Notes: generated by a model not told the origin, from the sequence alone. A stretch of DNA of 64,000 nucleotides from Nocardioides ginsengisegetis (GCF_014138045.1 NZ_JACGXA010000001.1:2775001-2839000); one strand, 5' to 3'. Counted from the stretch's first letter, positions 31,308 to 42,683 are shown. Translations and numbers: made by a program.

Positions 31308-32177
31308 TCAGCCGAAGAGCTCGACGCCGTTGTGCCAGCAGACCGCGCGCAGCCAGTCCTCCCCCAGACCGAGCCGCTCCAGACCCTCCAACTGGTGGGC
31401 GTAGGGATAGGGGATGGTCGGGAAGTCCGAGCCGAGCAGCACCTTGGGCTGGAGGTCGACCAGCCGCGGCACCAGCTCGGACGGGTACGGCGCCTCCTGG
31501 TCGAAGAAGTCGGTGAAGATCATCGTCGTGTCGAGCCGCACACGCTCGTGGCGCTCGGCGAGGTCGAGGAACTCGGCGTACTCCGGCGCCCCCATGTGCG
31601 CGACCACGACCGCGAGCCGCGGGAACCGCTCGAGCACCCGGGCCAGGGCGCCCGGGCCGGTGAACTCGTTGCCGACCGGGCCGGAGCCGGCGTGCGTGAC
31701 GATCGGGGTGCCGGCGTCCTCGAGGATCCCCCAGACCTTGTCCAGCTCGGGGTCGTCGAGGTGGAACTCCCCCACCTGCACGTGCACCTTGAACACCTCG
31801 ACGCCCGCCTCGATGCCGGCAGCGACGTAGGACGGCGCCTCCGGCTCGGGGTAGAACGTCGCCGACCACAGCGACTCGGGGACGTCGGCGGCGAAGCCGG
31901 CCGCCCAGTCGTTGAGGTAGGTCGCAACCCCAGGTCGGTGGGCGTAGGGCAGAGCCGAGAAGCGGCGTACGCCGAAGGAGCGGAGCTGCTCGACCCGCTC
32001 CTCGTGGCTGCCGCGGTAGCGGATCGGCCAGTCGCGCCCGATCTTCGGGCCGGCCTGGTCGAACTGCGCCCAGACCTTGGCCTGGATGTTCGGCGGCAGG
32101 AAGTGGACGTGGACGTCGAACAGCCCGGGCAGCCCGAGGTCCTGCCAGAAGGCGCGGACCGGACCCGAGTCAGTCAC
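31308..32177 (-). CDS. Amidohydrolase family protein (ACMSD-like TIM barrel)
   Basis: A 289-residue amidohydrolase-2 family protein. First metal motif [10 protein letters not shown] (H-x-H), second metal His in [11 protein letters not shown], further His in [11 protein letters not shown] and [14 protein letters not shown], and an Asp in [12 protein letters not shown]. All ligands for a mononuclear or binuclear metal site are therefore present. The nearest types are decarboxylase/hydrolase members such as ACMSD, but the substrate is not predictable. The GTG start at 32177 overlaps the smpB stop by 8 bp, so it is coupled to smpB, an odd functional partner. Confidence 0.87.
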   Translation of the reverse strand: MTDSGPVRAFWQDLGLPGLFDVHVHFLPPNIQAKVWAQFDQAGPKIGRDWPIRYRGSHEERVEQLRSFGVRRFSALPYAHRPGVATYLNDWAAGFAADVPESLWSATFYPEPEAPSYVAAGIEAGVEVFKVHVQVGEFHLDDPELDKVWGILEDAGTPIVTHAGSGPVGNEFTGPGALARVLERFPRLAVVVAHMGAPEYAEFLDLAERHERVRLDTTMIFTDFFDQEAPYPSELVPRLVDLQPKVLLGSDFPTIPYPYAHQLEGLERLGLGEDWLRAVCWHNGVELFG

Positions 32178-32661
32178 CCATGCCCTTGAGGCGGCGGCCC
32201 ACGGCCTGCTCGGTCTCGCGGTTGGCCTGCCGCTCGGCGAGGGCGTGCCGCTTGTCCCACGACTTCTTGCCCTTGGCGAGGGCGATCTCGATCTTGGCCC
32301 GGCCGTCGACGAAGTAGAGCGACAGCGGCACGATCGTCAGGCCCTTCTCGTTGACCCGCCGCTCGATCTTGTCGATCTCGACACGGTTGAGCAGGAGCTT
32401 GCGCTTGCGGCGGGCGGCGTGGTTGGTCCAGGTGCCCTGGGCGTACTCCGGGATGTGCACGCCGTGCAGCCAGGCCTCGCCGCCGTCGATGTCGACGAAG
32501 CCGTCGACGAGGGAGGCGCGGCCCATCCGCAGCGACTTCACCTCGGTCCCCATGAGGACCAGCCCCGCCTCGAAGGTGTCCTCGATGAGGTAGTCGTGGC
32601 GCGCCTTCTTGTTCTGCGCAACCATCTTGCGCGGCGCGTCCTTCTTCGAGTCCTTCGGCAT
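32170..32661 (-). CDS. smpB: SsrA-binding protein SmpB
   Basis: A 163-residue Smp[58 protein letters not shown], then [58 protein letters not shown], and the C-terminal basic helix that enters the mRNA channel. It works with the tmRNA encoded 1.7 kb downstream on the same strand. It is usually next to ftsX/ftsE in actinobacteria, as seen here (M23, ftsX, ftsE upstream). Confidence 0.97.
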   Translation of the reverse strand: MPKDSKKDAPRKMVAQNKKARHDYLIEDTFEAGLVLMGTEVKSLRMGRASLVDGFVDIDGGEAWLHGVHIPEYAQGTWTNHAARRKRKLLLNRVEIDKIERRVNEKGLTIVPLSLYFVDGRAKIEIALAKGKKSWDKRHALAERQANRETEQAVGRRLKGMGD

Positions 32662-32717
32662 CCCGCCATCCTCTCAAACCCCGGCAAGCCGATTCCCCAT
32701 CGAGTCGGCGCTGGCTA

Positions 32718-32867
32718 TGGCGCCCGCGCGCGTGGGCGCCCTGGTCAACGGGAGCGGTGAGCTGTGAACCCTTTCCCTGCCCGGGTCGGTTCATGGCTCA
32801 CCGCCGGGTCGACCCGGCGGTGGGTGGTGAACCATTTCCCGGTCGGGTTCGGTTGCTGGCTCACCGC
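32718..32867 (+). repeat. Intergenic repeat element, copy 1
   Basis: About 150 bp between smpB and the M23 peptidase gene. It contains a GC-rich hairpin (GGCGCCC...GGGCGCC), then arms CGGTGAGC and GCTCACCG (32755-32762 and 32796-32803) with inner GAACC/GGTTC pairing. A 24-bp perfect palindrome follows, centred at 32810/32811 (32799-32822), and then a second diverged copy of the GTGAACC-TTTCC...TGGCTCACCG unit. The 32 bases at 32749-32780 are identical to the inverted copy at 55184-55215. No coding potential is seen. It resembles a REP- or MITE-like element; the rest of the 228-bp intergenic region has nothing else obvious. Confidence 0.75.
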
Positions 32868-32889
32868 TGGGGCAGCGATGCGTCTCCGC

Positions 32890-34140
32890 TCAGAACCAGC
32901 TGACGGGGTTCACCGGGGTGCCGTTGACCATGACGGTGAAGTGCAGGTGGCAGCCGGTCGACCAGCCGGTCGTGCCGACATAGCCGACGACGTCGCCGCG
33001 GCCGACGTGGGCACCGCTGCCGACGCGGTAGCGGGAGAGGTGGTTGTAGATGACGGTGACGTTGCGGCCGTTGAAGGTGCCGAGGTTGAGGTAGAGGCGG
33101 TTGCCCCAGACCGAGGAGTAGTACTCCGACATCACCGAGCCGCCGTTGACGGCGTACAGCGGCGCACCGCACGGAGCGCCGAAGTCGTCGCCGTCGTGCA
33201 GGCCCCAGTAGTGGTAGATCGGGTGCATCCGGTAGCCGAAGGGCGAGGTGATCGGCCCGTTGACCGGGTGCAGCAGGAGGCCGCCGGTCGGGCCGCGGTA
33301 GCCGCCGTGGGCACGGCGGGCCGCCGCGAGGATCTGCTGGCGGATCTGGTCCTCGCGCTTCTTCAGCCGCGCGAGCTGGACCTGGTCGTGCCGGCGCGCC
33401 TCGGTGGCGGCGTGCTGGGCGTCGCGGCTGCGGTTGACCAGGTCGCGGACCTTGATCTTGGCGTCCACGGACTGCTGGTGCAGGTCCTTCATCGTGACCA
33501 GGTGCTCGGCGGCCTGCTGGCGCTGCAGGGCGACCTCGTCGCGGGCGGACTGCACCTCGTCCTCGCGGACCTGGAGCAGCACCTCGGCGGCGTGCAGGTC
33601 GTCGTAGGCCCGGGTCTGGCGCCCGACGATGACGTTCTTGATCTCGGCCTGGCGGGTCAGGTCGGCCGGCGACTGGGCGTCGAGCAGCGCGGAGAACGCG
33701 AGCAGCTGCGGGTCACCCTCCTCGTAGATCGAGGTGATGGTGTCGGTGACGTTCTGGCGCTGGTCGTCCAGCGCCTGCTGCCCCTCGACGAGGTCGGCCT
33801 GGGCCGAGGCGAGCCGGGCGACGGCGGCGTTGAGCCTGGCCTGCATCTGGTTGTCGTAGATGCGGGCCGCCTCGAGCTTCGCGCGTACGGCGGTCAGCTC
33901 ACCCTTGGCGCCGGCGAGCTGGGTCCGGGCGCTGGCCAGGGCGGCGGAGGTCTTGCGCAGGCGGGCACTGGACTCGTCCAGGTCGTGGCCGGCGGCCTTG
34001 ATCTGGCTCTGCACGTGCTTCTGCTTGTGCTTGAGGTCGTCGGCGAACGCGTGAGGGACTGTCACAGCGCCCATCGCGATCGCGCAGGCCGCGGAGGCCG
34101 CCACGAGGCGATGGCGTGCGGCACGGGGGAAGAAGCGCAC
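32890..34140 (-). CDS. M23 family metallopeptidase with N-terminal coiled coil (EnvC/RipC-like)
   Basis: A 416-residue secreted protein. Signal peptide (residues 1-33, cleavage after AFA), then a coiled coil over residues 35-265 (LKHKQKHVQSQIKAAGHDLDESS..., repeated charged heptads), then an M23 peptidase domain (about 295-416) with metal motifs GLHDGDDFGA and HLHFTV and the GGSVMSEYYSS...GWSTGCHLHF pattern. Coiled-coil plus M23 proteins next to ftsEX are activated by FtsEX during division; in mycobacteria the partner is RipC (an NlpC/P60 protein), so use of M23 here is the EnvC-like solution. It is downstream of ftsX by 54 bp. Confidence 0.9.
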   Translation of the reverse strand: MRFFPRAARHRLVAASAACAIAMGAVTVPHAFADDLKHKQKHVQSQIKAAGHDLDESSARLRKTSAALASARTQLAGAKGELTAVRAKLEAARIYDNQMQARLNAAVARLASAQADLVEGQQALDDQRQNVTDTITSIYEEGDPQLLAFSALLDAQSPADLTRQAEIKNVIVGRQTRAYDDLHAAEVLLQVREDEVQSARDEVALQRQQAAEHLVTMKDLHQQSVDAKIKVRDLVNRSRDAQHAATEARRHDQVQLARLKKREDQIRQQILAAARRAHGGYRGPTGGLLLHPVNGPITSPFGYRMHPIYHYWGLHDGDDFGAPCGAPLYAVNGGSVMSEYYSSVWGNRLYLNLGTFNGRNVTVIYNHLSRYRVGSGAHVGRGDVVGYVGTTGWSTGCHLHFTVMVNGTPVNPVSWF

Positions 34141-34194
34141 CGGTCTGCCTTCGATGTTCGGGGAAGTGAACGGCTCGACCGTAACCCGCGGCGA

Positions 34195-35106
34195 TCAGAC
34201 TTTGAGGTATTTGCGCGTCAACACGAGTGTCGGGATCAGCGTGAGCACCGGACCGAGGATCGCCATGCAGATGACGGCGACGACGTACTCGGGCATTCCG
34301 ATCCACGGCATGAACTTCAGACCGGTCGCGGCGCGCTGGTCGATGCCGAAGTACATGAAGGCGCCCAGGGCCCCCGAGGCGAGCGCGACGCCGAGCAGGG
34401 CGGTCACCAGCGCCTCGAGGAGGAAGGGCAGCGCGATGTACATCGTGGAGGCACCCACGAGCCGCATGATGCCGATCTCCTTGCGGCGCGCGAACGCCGC
34501 GAGCCGGATGGTGTTGCCGACCAGGAGCAGCGCCGCGAACACCAGGAAGCCGGCCGTGCCGAGCGCTCCCCACTGGAGCGCGTTGATCGAGCCGTAGATC
34601 GGCTTGAGCACCTCACGCATGTCGCGGATGCCCGAGACGCCGTCGAGGCCGACCACGGCGCTCTCGATGCCCTTGTACTGGTCGGGGTCCTTGAGCTCGA
34701 TCCACACCGACTGCGGCATGTCCGCGGCGGTGGCGGCCGGGTTGGGGCCCTCGAACTTGTCCGGGCCGAGGAGCTCCTTGACCTTCTCGAAGGCCTGCTC
34801 CTTGGACTCGGTGTGGTAGTCCGCGACCTCGGGGCTGCTGCTGACGACCTTCTCGATCGCCTGCTTCTGGGTGTCGGTGACCTCACCGGTGCAGGCGGGG
34901 TTGTCGTCCTTGTCCTTGCACAGCCACACCGTGATCTGGAGCTGGCTGCCCCAGTGCTGGGCGGCCTTGTCGGCCTGCTGGTTGAGGAGGACGCCGAGGC
35001 CCACGAGGGTCAGCGAGACGAACAGGGTCAGGATCACCGCGATGTGCATCGACAGGTTGCGACGAAGGCCCTGGCCGAGCTCGGAGAAGACGTAACGAAG
35101 CTGCAT
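34195..35106 (-). CDS. ftsX: Cell division protein FtsX
   Basis: A 303-residue permease-like protein. The N-terminus MQLRYVFSELGQGLRRNLSMHIAVILTLFVSLTLVGLGVLL is the conserved cytoplasmic patch plus first transmembrane helix. A large extracellular domain (about 45-170, with a Cys pair at CKDKDDNPAC) follows, then three helices. The ARRKEIGIMRLVGAS segment is characteristic of FtsX/MacB. It pairs with FtsE and transmits ATP-driven signals to the peptidoglycan hydrolase encoded next. Confidence 0.95.
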   Translation of the reverse strand: MQLRYVFSELGQGLRRNLSMHIAVILTLFVSLTLVGLGVLLNQQADKAAQHWGSQLQITVWLCKDKDDNPACTGEVTDTQKQAIEKVVSSSPEVADYHTESKEQAFEKVKELLGPDKFEGPNPAATAADMPQSVWIELKDPDQYKGIESAVVGLDGVSGIRDMREVLKPIYGSINALQWGALGTAGFLVFAALLLVGNTIRLAAFARRKEIGIMRLVGASTMYIALPFLLEALVTALLGVALASGALGAFMYFGIDQRAATGLKFMPWIGMPEYVVAVICMAILGPVLTLIPTLVLTRKYLKV

Positions 35107-35136
35107 GAGGGAAGAGGCTCTCTTCGGGGTCGAGGA

Positions 35137-35826
35137 TCAGTGCTGGAAGCCGTAGACGCCTTGCGCCTGGTCGCGGACGACTCGGCCGTCCTCGAGCTCG
35201 ATGACGCGCTTGCGCATCTGGTCGACGATGCCGGCGTCGTGGGTGGCCATCAGCACGGTGGTGCCCGTGCGGTTGATGCGGTCGAGCAGCTTCATGATGC
35301 CGACCGAGGTCGTGGGGTCGAGGTTGCCGGTGGGCTCGTCGGCGATGAGGATCATCGGGCGGTTGACGAAGGCGCGGGCGATGGCGACGCGCTGCTGCTC
35401 ACCACCGGAGAGCTCGTCGGGCATCCGGTCGCCCTTGCCCTCCAGCCCGACCAGCTCGAGGGTCTCGGGGACCACGCTGGCGATCTCCTTGTGGCCCTTG
35501 CCGATGACCTGGAGCGCGAACGCGACGTTCTCGCTGACGGTCTTGTTGGGCAGCAGGCGGAAGTCCTGGAAGACGGTGCCGATCGAGCGGCGCAGCCGCG
35601 GCACCTTCCAGGCGGCGAGGCGGTTGATCTCCTTGCCGGCGACGTAGACACGGCCGGACGAGGGGCGGTGCTCCCGCAGCACGAGCCGCAGGAACGTGCT
35701 CTTGCCGGACCCCGAGGCCCCGACGAGGAAGACGAACTCGCCCTTCTCCACGTCGACCGTCACCTGGTCGAGTGCAGGGCTCCCCTGTCCTGGGTAGGCC
35801 TTGGAGACCTTTTCGAAGCGGATCAC
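35137..35826 (-). CDS. ftsE: Cell division ATP-binding protein FtsE
   Basis: A 229-residue ABC ATPase, the exact length of mycobacterial FtsE. Walker [11 protein letters not shown]-loop VFQDFRLLP, signature LSGGEQQR, Walker [14 protein letters not shown] and H-loop ATHD are present. GTG 35826 gives the family N-terminus [21 protein letters not shown] lies 7 bases before this GTG and no SD is present, which suggests a leaderless transcript. It is the first gene of the ftsE-ftsX-M23 operon. Confidence 0.95.
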   Translation of the reverse strand: MIRFEKVSKAYPGQGSPALDQVTVDVEKGEFVFLVGASGSGKSTFLRLVLREHRPSSGRVYVAGKEINRLAAWKVPRLRRSIGTVFQDFRLLPNKTVSENVAFALQVIGKGHKEIASVVPETLELVGLEGKGDRMPDELSGGEQQRVAIARAFVNRPMILIADEPTGNLDPTTSVGIMKLLDRINRTGTTVLMATHDAGIVDQMRKRVIELEDGRVVRDQAQGVYGFQH

Positions 35827-35910
35827 TGGATCGAGGGTAGTCGAGAGCCCCTGAGCGGCCCCGCACCCCGTCGCGAGCGTCACATCGGGGTGTTGCGGCT
35901 CACGTCCGGG

Positions 35911-37824
<1,914 letters not shown>

Positions 37825-37857
37825 TCAAGCGCACCGGACGCCGATATGTTGAGGCCC

Positions 37858-38487
37858 ATGTCCGACCTGCGGCTCCTCGCGCCTGCCGCCGTCGTGGCCG
37901 TGCTCGCCCTGGTGGGCATCAGCTCGTGCGACGACGGCTCCTCGTCCCCCGACGCCGCGCCGACCGCGTCCGTGACGAAGCTGTCCGACCTCGACACCAC
38001 CGCGATGGTGGTGGCGCGCGACGCGTTCTGCTCGGGCATCGGCCCCGACACGCTGCAGGCCGCGCTCGGCACCACGAAGTACGACGGCCTGGCCTACAAC
38101 AACGGCGAGCACGCCCGGCTCGTCAAGGGTGTCCGCGACGTCGCCCACGAGTACGACTGCACGTGGCGCGCCCAGGACGGCTCCGTCGCCCGGGCCTGGG
38201 TCTTCGCGCCGCCCGTCACCGTCGACCGAGCGACCCAGCTGCGCGACGCGGCCGTCGGCCGGGGCTGTCAGGGCACGAACGACGCCGGTTTCGGCAAGCC
38301 CTCGGTCGCCACCCGCTGCGGCACGCCCCGCGGGCACTTCCAGGGCTACTACGGGCTGTTCGGCGACGCGTGGCTCAGCTGCACGCTGGCGGTCCCCGGC
38401 AAGCAGGAGCCGGCCGACCTCACCGAGCGGGCCAGCGACTGGTGCGCCGCGGTGGCGCTGGCCGCGTCCGGCCAGACCGCCGGCTGA
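37858..38487 (+). CDS. Hypothetical lipoprotein, 209 residues
   Basis: A signal peptide with a lipobox-like ISSC at about residue 24, followed by a Ser/Ala/Pro linker and an extracytoplasmic domain with several Cys (FCSGIG, YDCTWR, GCQGTND, RCGTPRG, SCTLAV, WCAAVAL). It resembles the DUF3558-type secreted lipoproteins of actinobacteria in size, Cys content and final WCAAV helix, but the match is loose. Divergent from the amylosucrase gene with only 33 bp between. Confidence 0.7.
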   Translation: MSDLRLLAPAAVVAVLALVGISSCDDGSSSPDAAPTASVTKLSDLDTTAMVVARDAFCSGIGPDTLQAALGTTKYDGLAYNNGEHARLVKGVRDVAHEYDCTWRAQDGSVARAWVFAPPVTVDRATQLRDAAVGRGCQGTNDAGFGKPSVATRCGTPRGHFQGYYGLFGDAWLSCTLAVPGKQEPADLTERASDWCAAVALAASGQTAG

Positions 38488-38587
38488 CTAGTCAGGCGCT
38501 CCCCAGAAGTGGTGAGGGGTCCCTGAACCCCGCACCGCACCCTTCCCCCCACCTCGACGCTGGAGTCGGGTTCTAGGGGGGAACACG

Positions 38588-39925
38588 ATGGGAGCAGGAG
38601 CCTCTGATCGACGGCTGCGGACGGGTGCCAGTGCACTCGTCGGGGCGGCGTTCACCGGCGCGACCCTGCTCGCATCCCTCGGGGCCGGCCCCGCCACCGC
38701 GGCGGGACCGGCCCCTGCTCCGTCCCCTGCCCAGCTGGGGCACCAGCTCGTCCGCGACCCCGTCCCGCGGGTCGACGTCCACGCCCGGACGGCCGCCGCG
38801 GACCGGGCGCTGGTACGGCGGGCGCCGTATCCGTTGGCGGACACGTTCGCGCTGCACAGCCTGCCCGGCTCGGCGCACACGATCCTGCTCGACTTCAACG
38901 GCGACGACGTCTCCGGAACGGCCTGGAACGCCCCCGACCTCGGCCTGCCGGACGGGCGCTACCGCGGCTGGAGCCTGGACGGCGACCCCGCCTTCAGCGA
39001 CGTCGAACGCGCCGCCGTGCAGGACATCTGGCAGCGGGTCGCCGAGGACTTCGCGCCCTTCGACGTCGACGTCACGACCCAGGACCCCGGCCCGGACGTC
39101 CTGGACCGCAGCAGCCCCGACGACCCGACCTACGGCACCCGGGCCGTGATCACGTCGAGCCAGGCGGCGGCGCGGGCGATCTGCCCGGACGGCTGCTCGG
39201 GGATGGCGTTCTTCGACGTGATGGACCTCGCCGTCGACCACGCGGCCTACCAGCCGAGCTGGGTCTTCTCCGACATGGTCGGCAACGACCTCAAGGACAT
39301 CGCCGAGGTGGTCAGCCACGAGGTGGGCCACAACGTCGGGCTGCTGCACGACGGCACCACGACGCAGGAGTACTCCTTCGGACAGGGCAGCTGGGCGCCG
39401 ATCATGGGCGGCGGCTTCTCGCGCCCGATCGTGCAGTGGAGCCGCGGCGCCTACGCCGGAGCCAACAACCCGCAGGACGACCTGGCACTCATCGCCGCCA
39501 ACGGGGCGCCGCTGCGCGCCGACGAGGCCGGGGACACCACGGCCGGGGCCGGACCGATGCCGGCGGGACCGGCGTACATCACGAGCGATGCCGACACGGA
39601 CGTGTGGTCGCTCGGCGCCTGCAGCGGCTGGGTGCACGTCGCGGCCCGGCCGGCGCCGCGGTCGCCGAACCTCGACATCCTGCTCCGGCTCCTCGAGCCG
39701 GACGGGACCATCGTCGCGTCGGCCAACCCGCCCTCACGCGAGGTCACGCGCGACCGGGCGACCGGCATGGGCGCGTGGCTCACACTGCGGCTGCCACCGG
39801 GGAGGTACGACGTGTCCGTCGAGGGGGTCGGCCACGGGGGCGCGCTGCACGCGTACGACGGCTACGGCAGTGTCGGCGCCTACACCGTGCGGGCGTCCGG
39901 CTGCGCTGCGTCACTGCGGCGGTAG
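38588..39925 (+). CDS. Secreted zinc metalloprotease (metzincin-like)
   Basis: A 445-residue exported protein. It has an N-terminal signal segment (residues 1-38), a propeptide-like region, and a peptidase domain with the extended zinc motif HEVGHNVGLLHD (His244, Glu245, His248, His254) and a downstream Met-turn IMGGGFS. The third ligand and the Met-turn make it a metzincin. A C-terminal beta-rich domain (about 330-440) resembles pre-peptidase C-terminal modules (LEPDGTIVASANPP, LTLRLPPGRYDVSVEGVG). It probably digests proteins outside the cell; targets are unknown. Confidence 0.88.
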   Translation: MGAGASDRRLRTGASALVGAAFTGATLLASLGAGPATAAGPAPAPSPAQLGHQLVRDPVPRVDVHARTAAADRALVRRAPYPLADTFALHSLPGSAHTILLDFNGDDVSGTAWNAPDLGLPDGRYRGWSLDGDPAFSDVERAAVQDIWQRVAEDFAPFDVDVTTQDPGPDVLDRSSPDDPTYGTRAVITSSQAAARAICPDGCSGMAFFDVMDLAVDHAAYQPSWVFSDMVGNDLKDIAEVVSHEVGHNVGLLHDGTTTQEYSFGQGSWAPIMGGGFSRPIVQWSRGAYAGANNPQDDLALIAANGAPLRADEAGDTTAGAGPMPAGPAYITSDADTDVWSLGACSGWVHVAARPAPRSPNLDILLRLLEPDGTIVASANPPSREVTRDRATGMGAWLTLRLPPGRYDVSVEGVGHGGALHAYDGYGSVGAYTVRASGCAASLRR

Positions 39926-39943
39926 CGCCGGATCAGTTGGCCT

Positions 39944-41062
39944 CTAGTTGGCGTCGGCCTTGTCGGCGCCCCGACGCCAGCGGATACCGGCCTCGAGGAA
40001 GCCGTCGAGATCGCCGTCGAAGACCGCCGAGGGGTTGCCCACCTCGTAGCCGGTGCGCAGGTCCTTGACCACCTGGTAGGGGTTGAGGACGTAGTTGCGC
40101 ATCTGGTCGCCCCAGCTGGCCTGGACGTCGCCGCGCAGGCCGTCGAGGTGGGCCTTCTCCTCGGCCTTCTTCAGCGCGAGCAGCTTGGCCTTGAGCACGA
40201 CCATCGCGCTGGCCTTGTTCTGGAGCTGGCTCTTCTCGTTCTGGCAGGAGACCACCGTGCCGGTGGGGATGTGCGTGAGGCGGACCGCCGAGTCGGTGGT
40301 GTTGACCGACTGGCCGCCGGGACCGCCGGAGCGGTAGACGTCGACGCGGATCTCCTCGTCGGGCACGTCGATCTCGTCGGTCTGCTCCAGCACCGGGACG
40401 ACCTCGACCGCGGCGAAGCTGGTCTGGCGGCGGCCCTGGTTGTCGAAGGGGCTGATCCGCACGAGGCGGTGGGTGCCGGCCTCGACGGACAGGGTGCCGT
40501 AGGCGTAGGGCGCGTGGATCGCGAAGGTGGCGGACTTGAGCCCGGCCTCCTCGGCGTAGGAGGTCTCGAAGACCTCGACGGGGTACTTGTGCTGCTCGGC
40601 CCAGCGGACGTACATCCGCATCAGGGTCTCGGCGAAGTCCGCCGCGTCGACGCCGCCGGCGCCGGCGCGGATCGACACGAGCGCCTCGCGGGCGTCGTAC
40701 TCGCCGTTGAGGAGGGTGCGGATCTCGAGGGTCTCGACGGACTTCTTGATGCGGGTGAGCTCGCGGTCGGCGTCGGCCATCGCGTCGGCGTCGCCCTCCT
40801 CCTGGCCGAGCTCGACCATGATCTCGAGGTCCTCGATGCGCGAGATGAGGGAGTCGAAGCGGTCGACCTCGCCCTGGAGCGCGGAGAGGCGGCCGGTCAC
40901 GCGCGTGGCGTTGTCCTGGTCGTCCCAGAGGTCGGGGGCGGCGACCTGCTCGCCGAGGTCGGCGATCTCCCGGCGCATCTCGTCAACGTCGAGCACCTGC
41001 TCGATGGTGCGCATCGTCGCCAGAAGGGTCTTGATCTCTACGTCGAAGTCGATGCCTGCCAC
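39944..41062 (-). CDS. prfB: Peptide chain release factor 2
   Basis: A 372-residue RF2 recognising UAA and UGA. The anticodon-mimicking SPF tripeptide is in [13 protein letters not shown] and the GGQ loop in [21 protein letters not shown] 41062 gives the standard N-terminus ([16 protein letters not shown]). The gene is one continuous frame, so the programmed +1 frameshift of enterobacterial prfB is absent, as in many actinobacteria. In mycobacteria prfB neighbours ftsE/ftsX/smpB/ssrA; here the same set is in the vicinity with amylosucrase, lipoprotein and protease genes between. Confidence 0.97.
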   Translation of the reverse strand: MAGIDFDVEIKTLLATMRTIEQVLDVDEMRREIADLGEQVAAPDLWDDQDNATRVTGRLSALQGEVDRFDSLISRIEDLEIMVELGQEEGDADAMADADRELTRIKKSVETLEIRTLLNGEYDAREALVSIRAGAGGVDAADFAETLMRMYVRWAEQHKYPVEVFETSYAEEAGLKSATFAIHAPYAYGTLSVEAGTHRLVRISPFDNQGRRQTSFAAVEVVPVLEQTDEIDVPDEEIRVDVYRSGGPGGQSVNTTDSAVRLTHIPTGTVVSCQNEKSQLQNKASAMVVLKAKLLALKKAEEKAHLDGLRGDVQASWGDQMRNYVLNPYQVVKDLRTGYEVGNPSAVFDGDLDGFLEAGIRWRRGADKADAN

Positions 41063-41073
41063 AAGAGCCAAGG

Positions 41074-41997
41074 TTACGTGGCCGCGGGAGGAATGGACGA
41101 ACCGCTCTCCCCCACGTCGGCCACGGCGTCCACCGGGTGGGGCACGGGGCAGCCGGCCGGGAACGTGCCCATGCGCTCCACGTCGTAGCCGTCGGGGTAG
41201 CTGCGGATCCACTTGAGGTCCTGCACGGTCTGGGCGCGGGTGCGGGCGGGGAAGGCGCGCAGGGCCAAACCGCGGGCCTTCAGCGCGCCGCGCGAGGCCC
41301 GCTCGACGAGGGGGTGCGGGGCGGCGTACCGGAACGCCTCGCGGAGCGGCGGGTCCATCAGCGCACGGGAGAACACCTCCACACCCCGGGCGGCCGGGCG
41401 CGGGTGGAAGGTGAGCATCAGCGCGAGGGTGGCGTCCGCGACCCGGCGCGCGCCCTCGTCGTAGGCGAAGTGCTCGGCCTCGTAGTCGTCCATCAGCCGG
41501 GCGAAGTCGTCGTAGGTCTCCGGGATGTCGGGGATGTTCATGTGCCTGCCGAGGGTCCGGTAGTAGTTGACCGACGCCCGCAGCTCCGTGGGCGTGAGCG
41601 GGCGCTTGCCGTAGTCGTCGAGCCAGCGCTTGGGGACCACCACGAACGTCGAGAGCACGTAGCGGAACTCGTGGTCGGGGATGTCGTAGGCCTTGTGCAT
41701 CTGGTTGATGCGCCGGACCGCGGCCCGGCCCTGCGGGTGGTCGAAGCCGAGCCGGAAGGGCTGCTCGAGCAGGATCGCGGTGTCGTCGTACCGCTTCTGG
41801 ACCGCGCCGGTGAACTCGCCGGTCTGGTCGAGGAGGCGGCCGATTCCGGGCACGGCGTAGGTGCGGAAGAGCGCGAAGCTGAGCGCCTGGTTCATGTCCC
41901 AGGGGAACTCGTACATCACGACGTTGCGGTAGATCTCGGTGAACTGGGTCTCGGGATCCATGGAGTCGTTGACGAGCTTCCAGTGGTCGCGCCTCAT
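41074..41997 (-). CDS. DUF2236 (MpaB/Lcp-like) oxygenase family protein
   Basis: A 307-residue helical protein of the DUF2236 family, related to latex-clearing protein and MpaB oxygenases that bind b-type haem. [43 protein letters not shown] opens the domain, and [42 protein letters not shown] is the core that supplies the haem-binding His in the family. ATG 41997 is taken as start; GTG 42003 is an alternative. It is divergent from a TetR regulator across a perfect 16-bp palindrome. Confidence 0.87.
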   Translation of the reverse strand: MRRDHWKLVNDSMDPETQFTEIYRNVVMYEFPWDMNQALSFALFRTYAVPGIGRLLDQTGEFTGAVQKRYDDTAILLEQPFRLGFDHPQGRAAVRRINQMHKAYDIPDHEFRYVLSTFVVVPKRWLDDYGKRPLTPTELRASVNYYRTLGRHMNIPDIPETYDDFARLMDDYEAEHFAYDEGARRVADATLALMLTFHPRPAARGVEVFSRALMDPPLREAFRYAAPHPLVERASRGALKARGLALRAFPARTRAQTVQDLKWIRSYPDGYDVERMGTFPAGCPVPHPVDAVADVGESGSSIPPAAT

Positions 41998-42009
41998 GCC
42001 CACCGATAG

Positions 42010-42025
42010 TAGAGCGAGCGCTCTA
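42010..42025. promoter_or_regulatory. TetR operator palindrome
   Basis: TAGAGCG-AG-CGCTCTA is a perfect inverted repeat with 7-bp arms and a 2-bp spacer. It is centred between the divergent starts of the DUF2236 gene (41997) and the TetR gene (42045). The form (TAGAGCGAGCGCTCTA) matches operators of TetR regulators that control fatty-acid or aromatic functions in actinobacteria. Control of both genes is inferred. Confidence 0.8.
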
Positions 42026-42044
42026 ATCTGGCTAGGGTGGCGGT

Positions 42045-42683
42045 GTGCGCACTCCCCTGCAGTCCCGCAGCTCGACCTCCGCCGACCGGATGCTCGACGC
42101 CACGCTGGCGCTGCTCGCCTCCGGCGGGCTGTCGGCGGTGACCGTCGCGGCGGTGGCGGCGGAGGCCGGGACGTCCAACGGGTCGCTCTACCACCGCTTC
42201 CGCGACCGGACCGGACTGCTCCTCGCCGCCCAGGACCGGGCGCTCGGGGCGATCGAGGCGGCGACGGCCGCGGCGTTCGCGCGCGCCGACGCGGAGCCGT
42301 CGGACGGCGAGGCGCTGGCCCTGCTCTGCCGGGCGGCGCTGGAGATCTTCGAGCGGCACCACGGCGCGATGCGGGCCTTCCTGGTCGAGGCGCAGGGCCA
42401 GCCGGAGTTCGAGCCGCGCACCCGGGCCGCCTCCCACCTGCTCGCCACCACCGTCACGGGCTGGCTCCAGCGCCGGCTCGGTACGTCGCCCGCCGACGCC
42501 GAGGCCGCCTGGCGGGTCCTCTTCGCGATCGGGGCGGCCCAGGCGCTCTTCGCCGACGAGGACGTCTCCCCGGGGCGGGTCTCCCCCGACGAGCTCGCCT
42601 CCGCGCTGACCCGAGCGGTCGCGGCCGTGGTCGGTCAGCCCGTCGAGACGATCGCGGACGCCTCGGAGCCGACGACGGGGTGA
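42045..42683 (+). CDS. TetR family transcriptional regulator
   Basis: A 212-residue regulator. The DNA-binding domain is SADRMLDATLALLASGGLSAVTVAAVAAEAGTSNGSLYHRFRDRTGLL; the C-terminal domain has the SPADAEAAWRVLFAIGAAQALFAD helix used for dimerisation. A perfect palindrome lies 20 bases upstream. Its 3' end overlaps the convergent Tad-locus gene by 49 bp, so readthrough would produce antisense RNA to that gene. Confidence 0.9.
   Translation: MRTPLQSRSSTSADRMLDATLALLASGGLSAVTVAAVAAEAGTSNGSLYHRFRDRTGLLLAAQDRALGAIEAATAAAFARADAEPSDGEALALLCRAALEIFERHHGAMRAFLVEAQGQPEFEPRTRAASHLLATTVTGWLQRRLGTSPADAEAAWRVLFAIGAAQALFADEDVSPGRVSPDELASALTRAVAAVVGQPVETIADASEPTTG

Noticed and set aside
32799..32822. 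24-bp palindrome as a transcription-factor operator
   Set aside because: It is the centre of a repeat element that is found again at 55097-55254; a stand-alone operator is less likely, although protein binding is not excluded.
39944..41062. Programmed +1 frameshift in prfB
   Set aside because: The reading frame is continuous from GTG to stop and has no in-frame TGA after the first codons.
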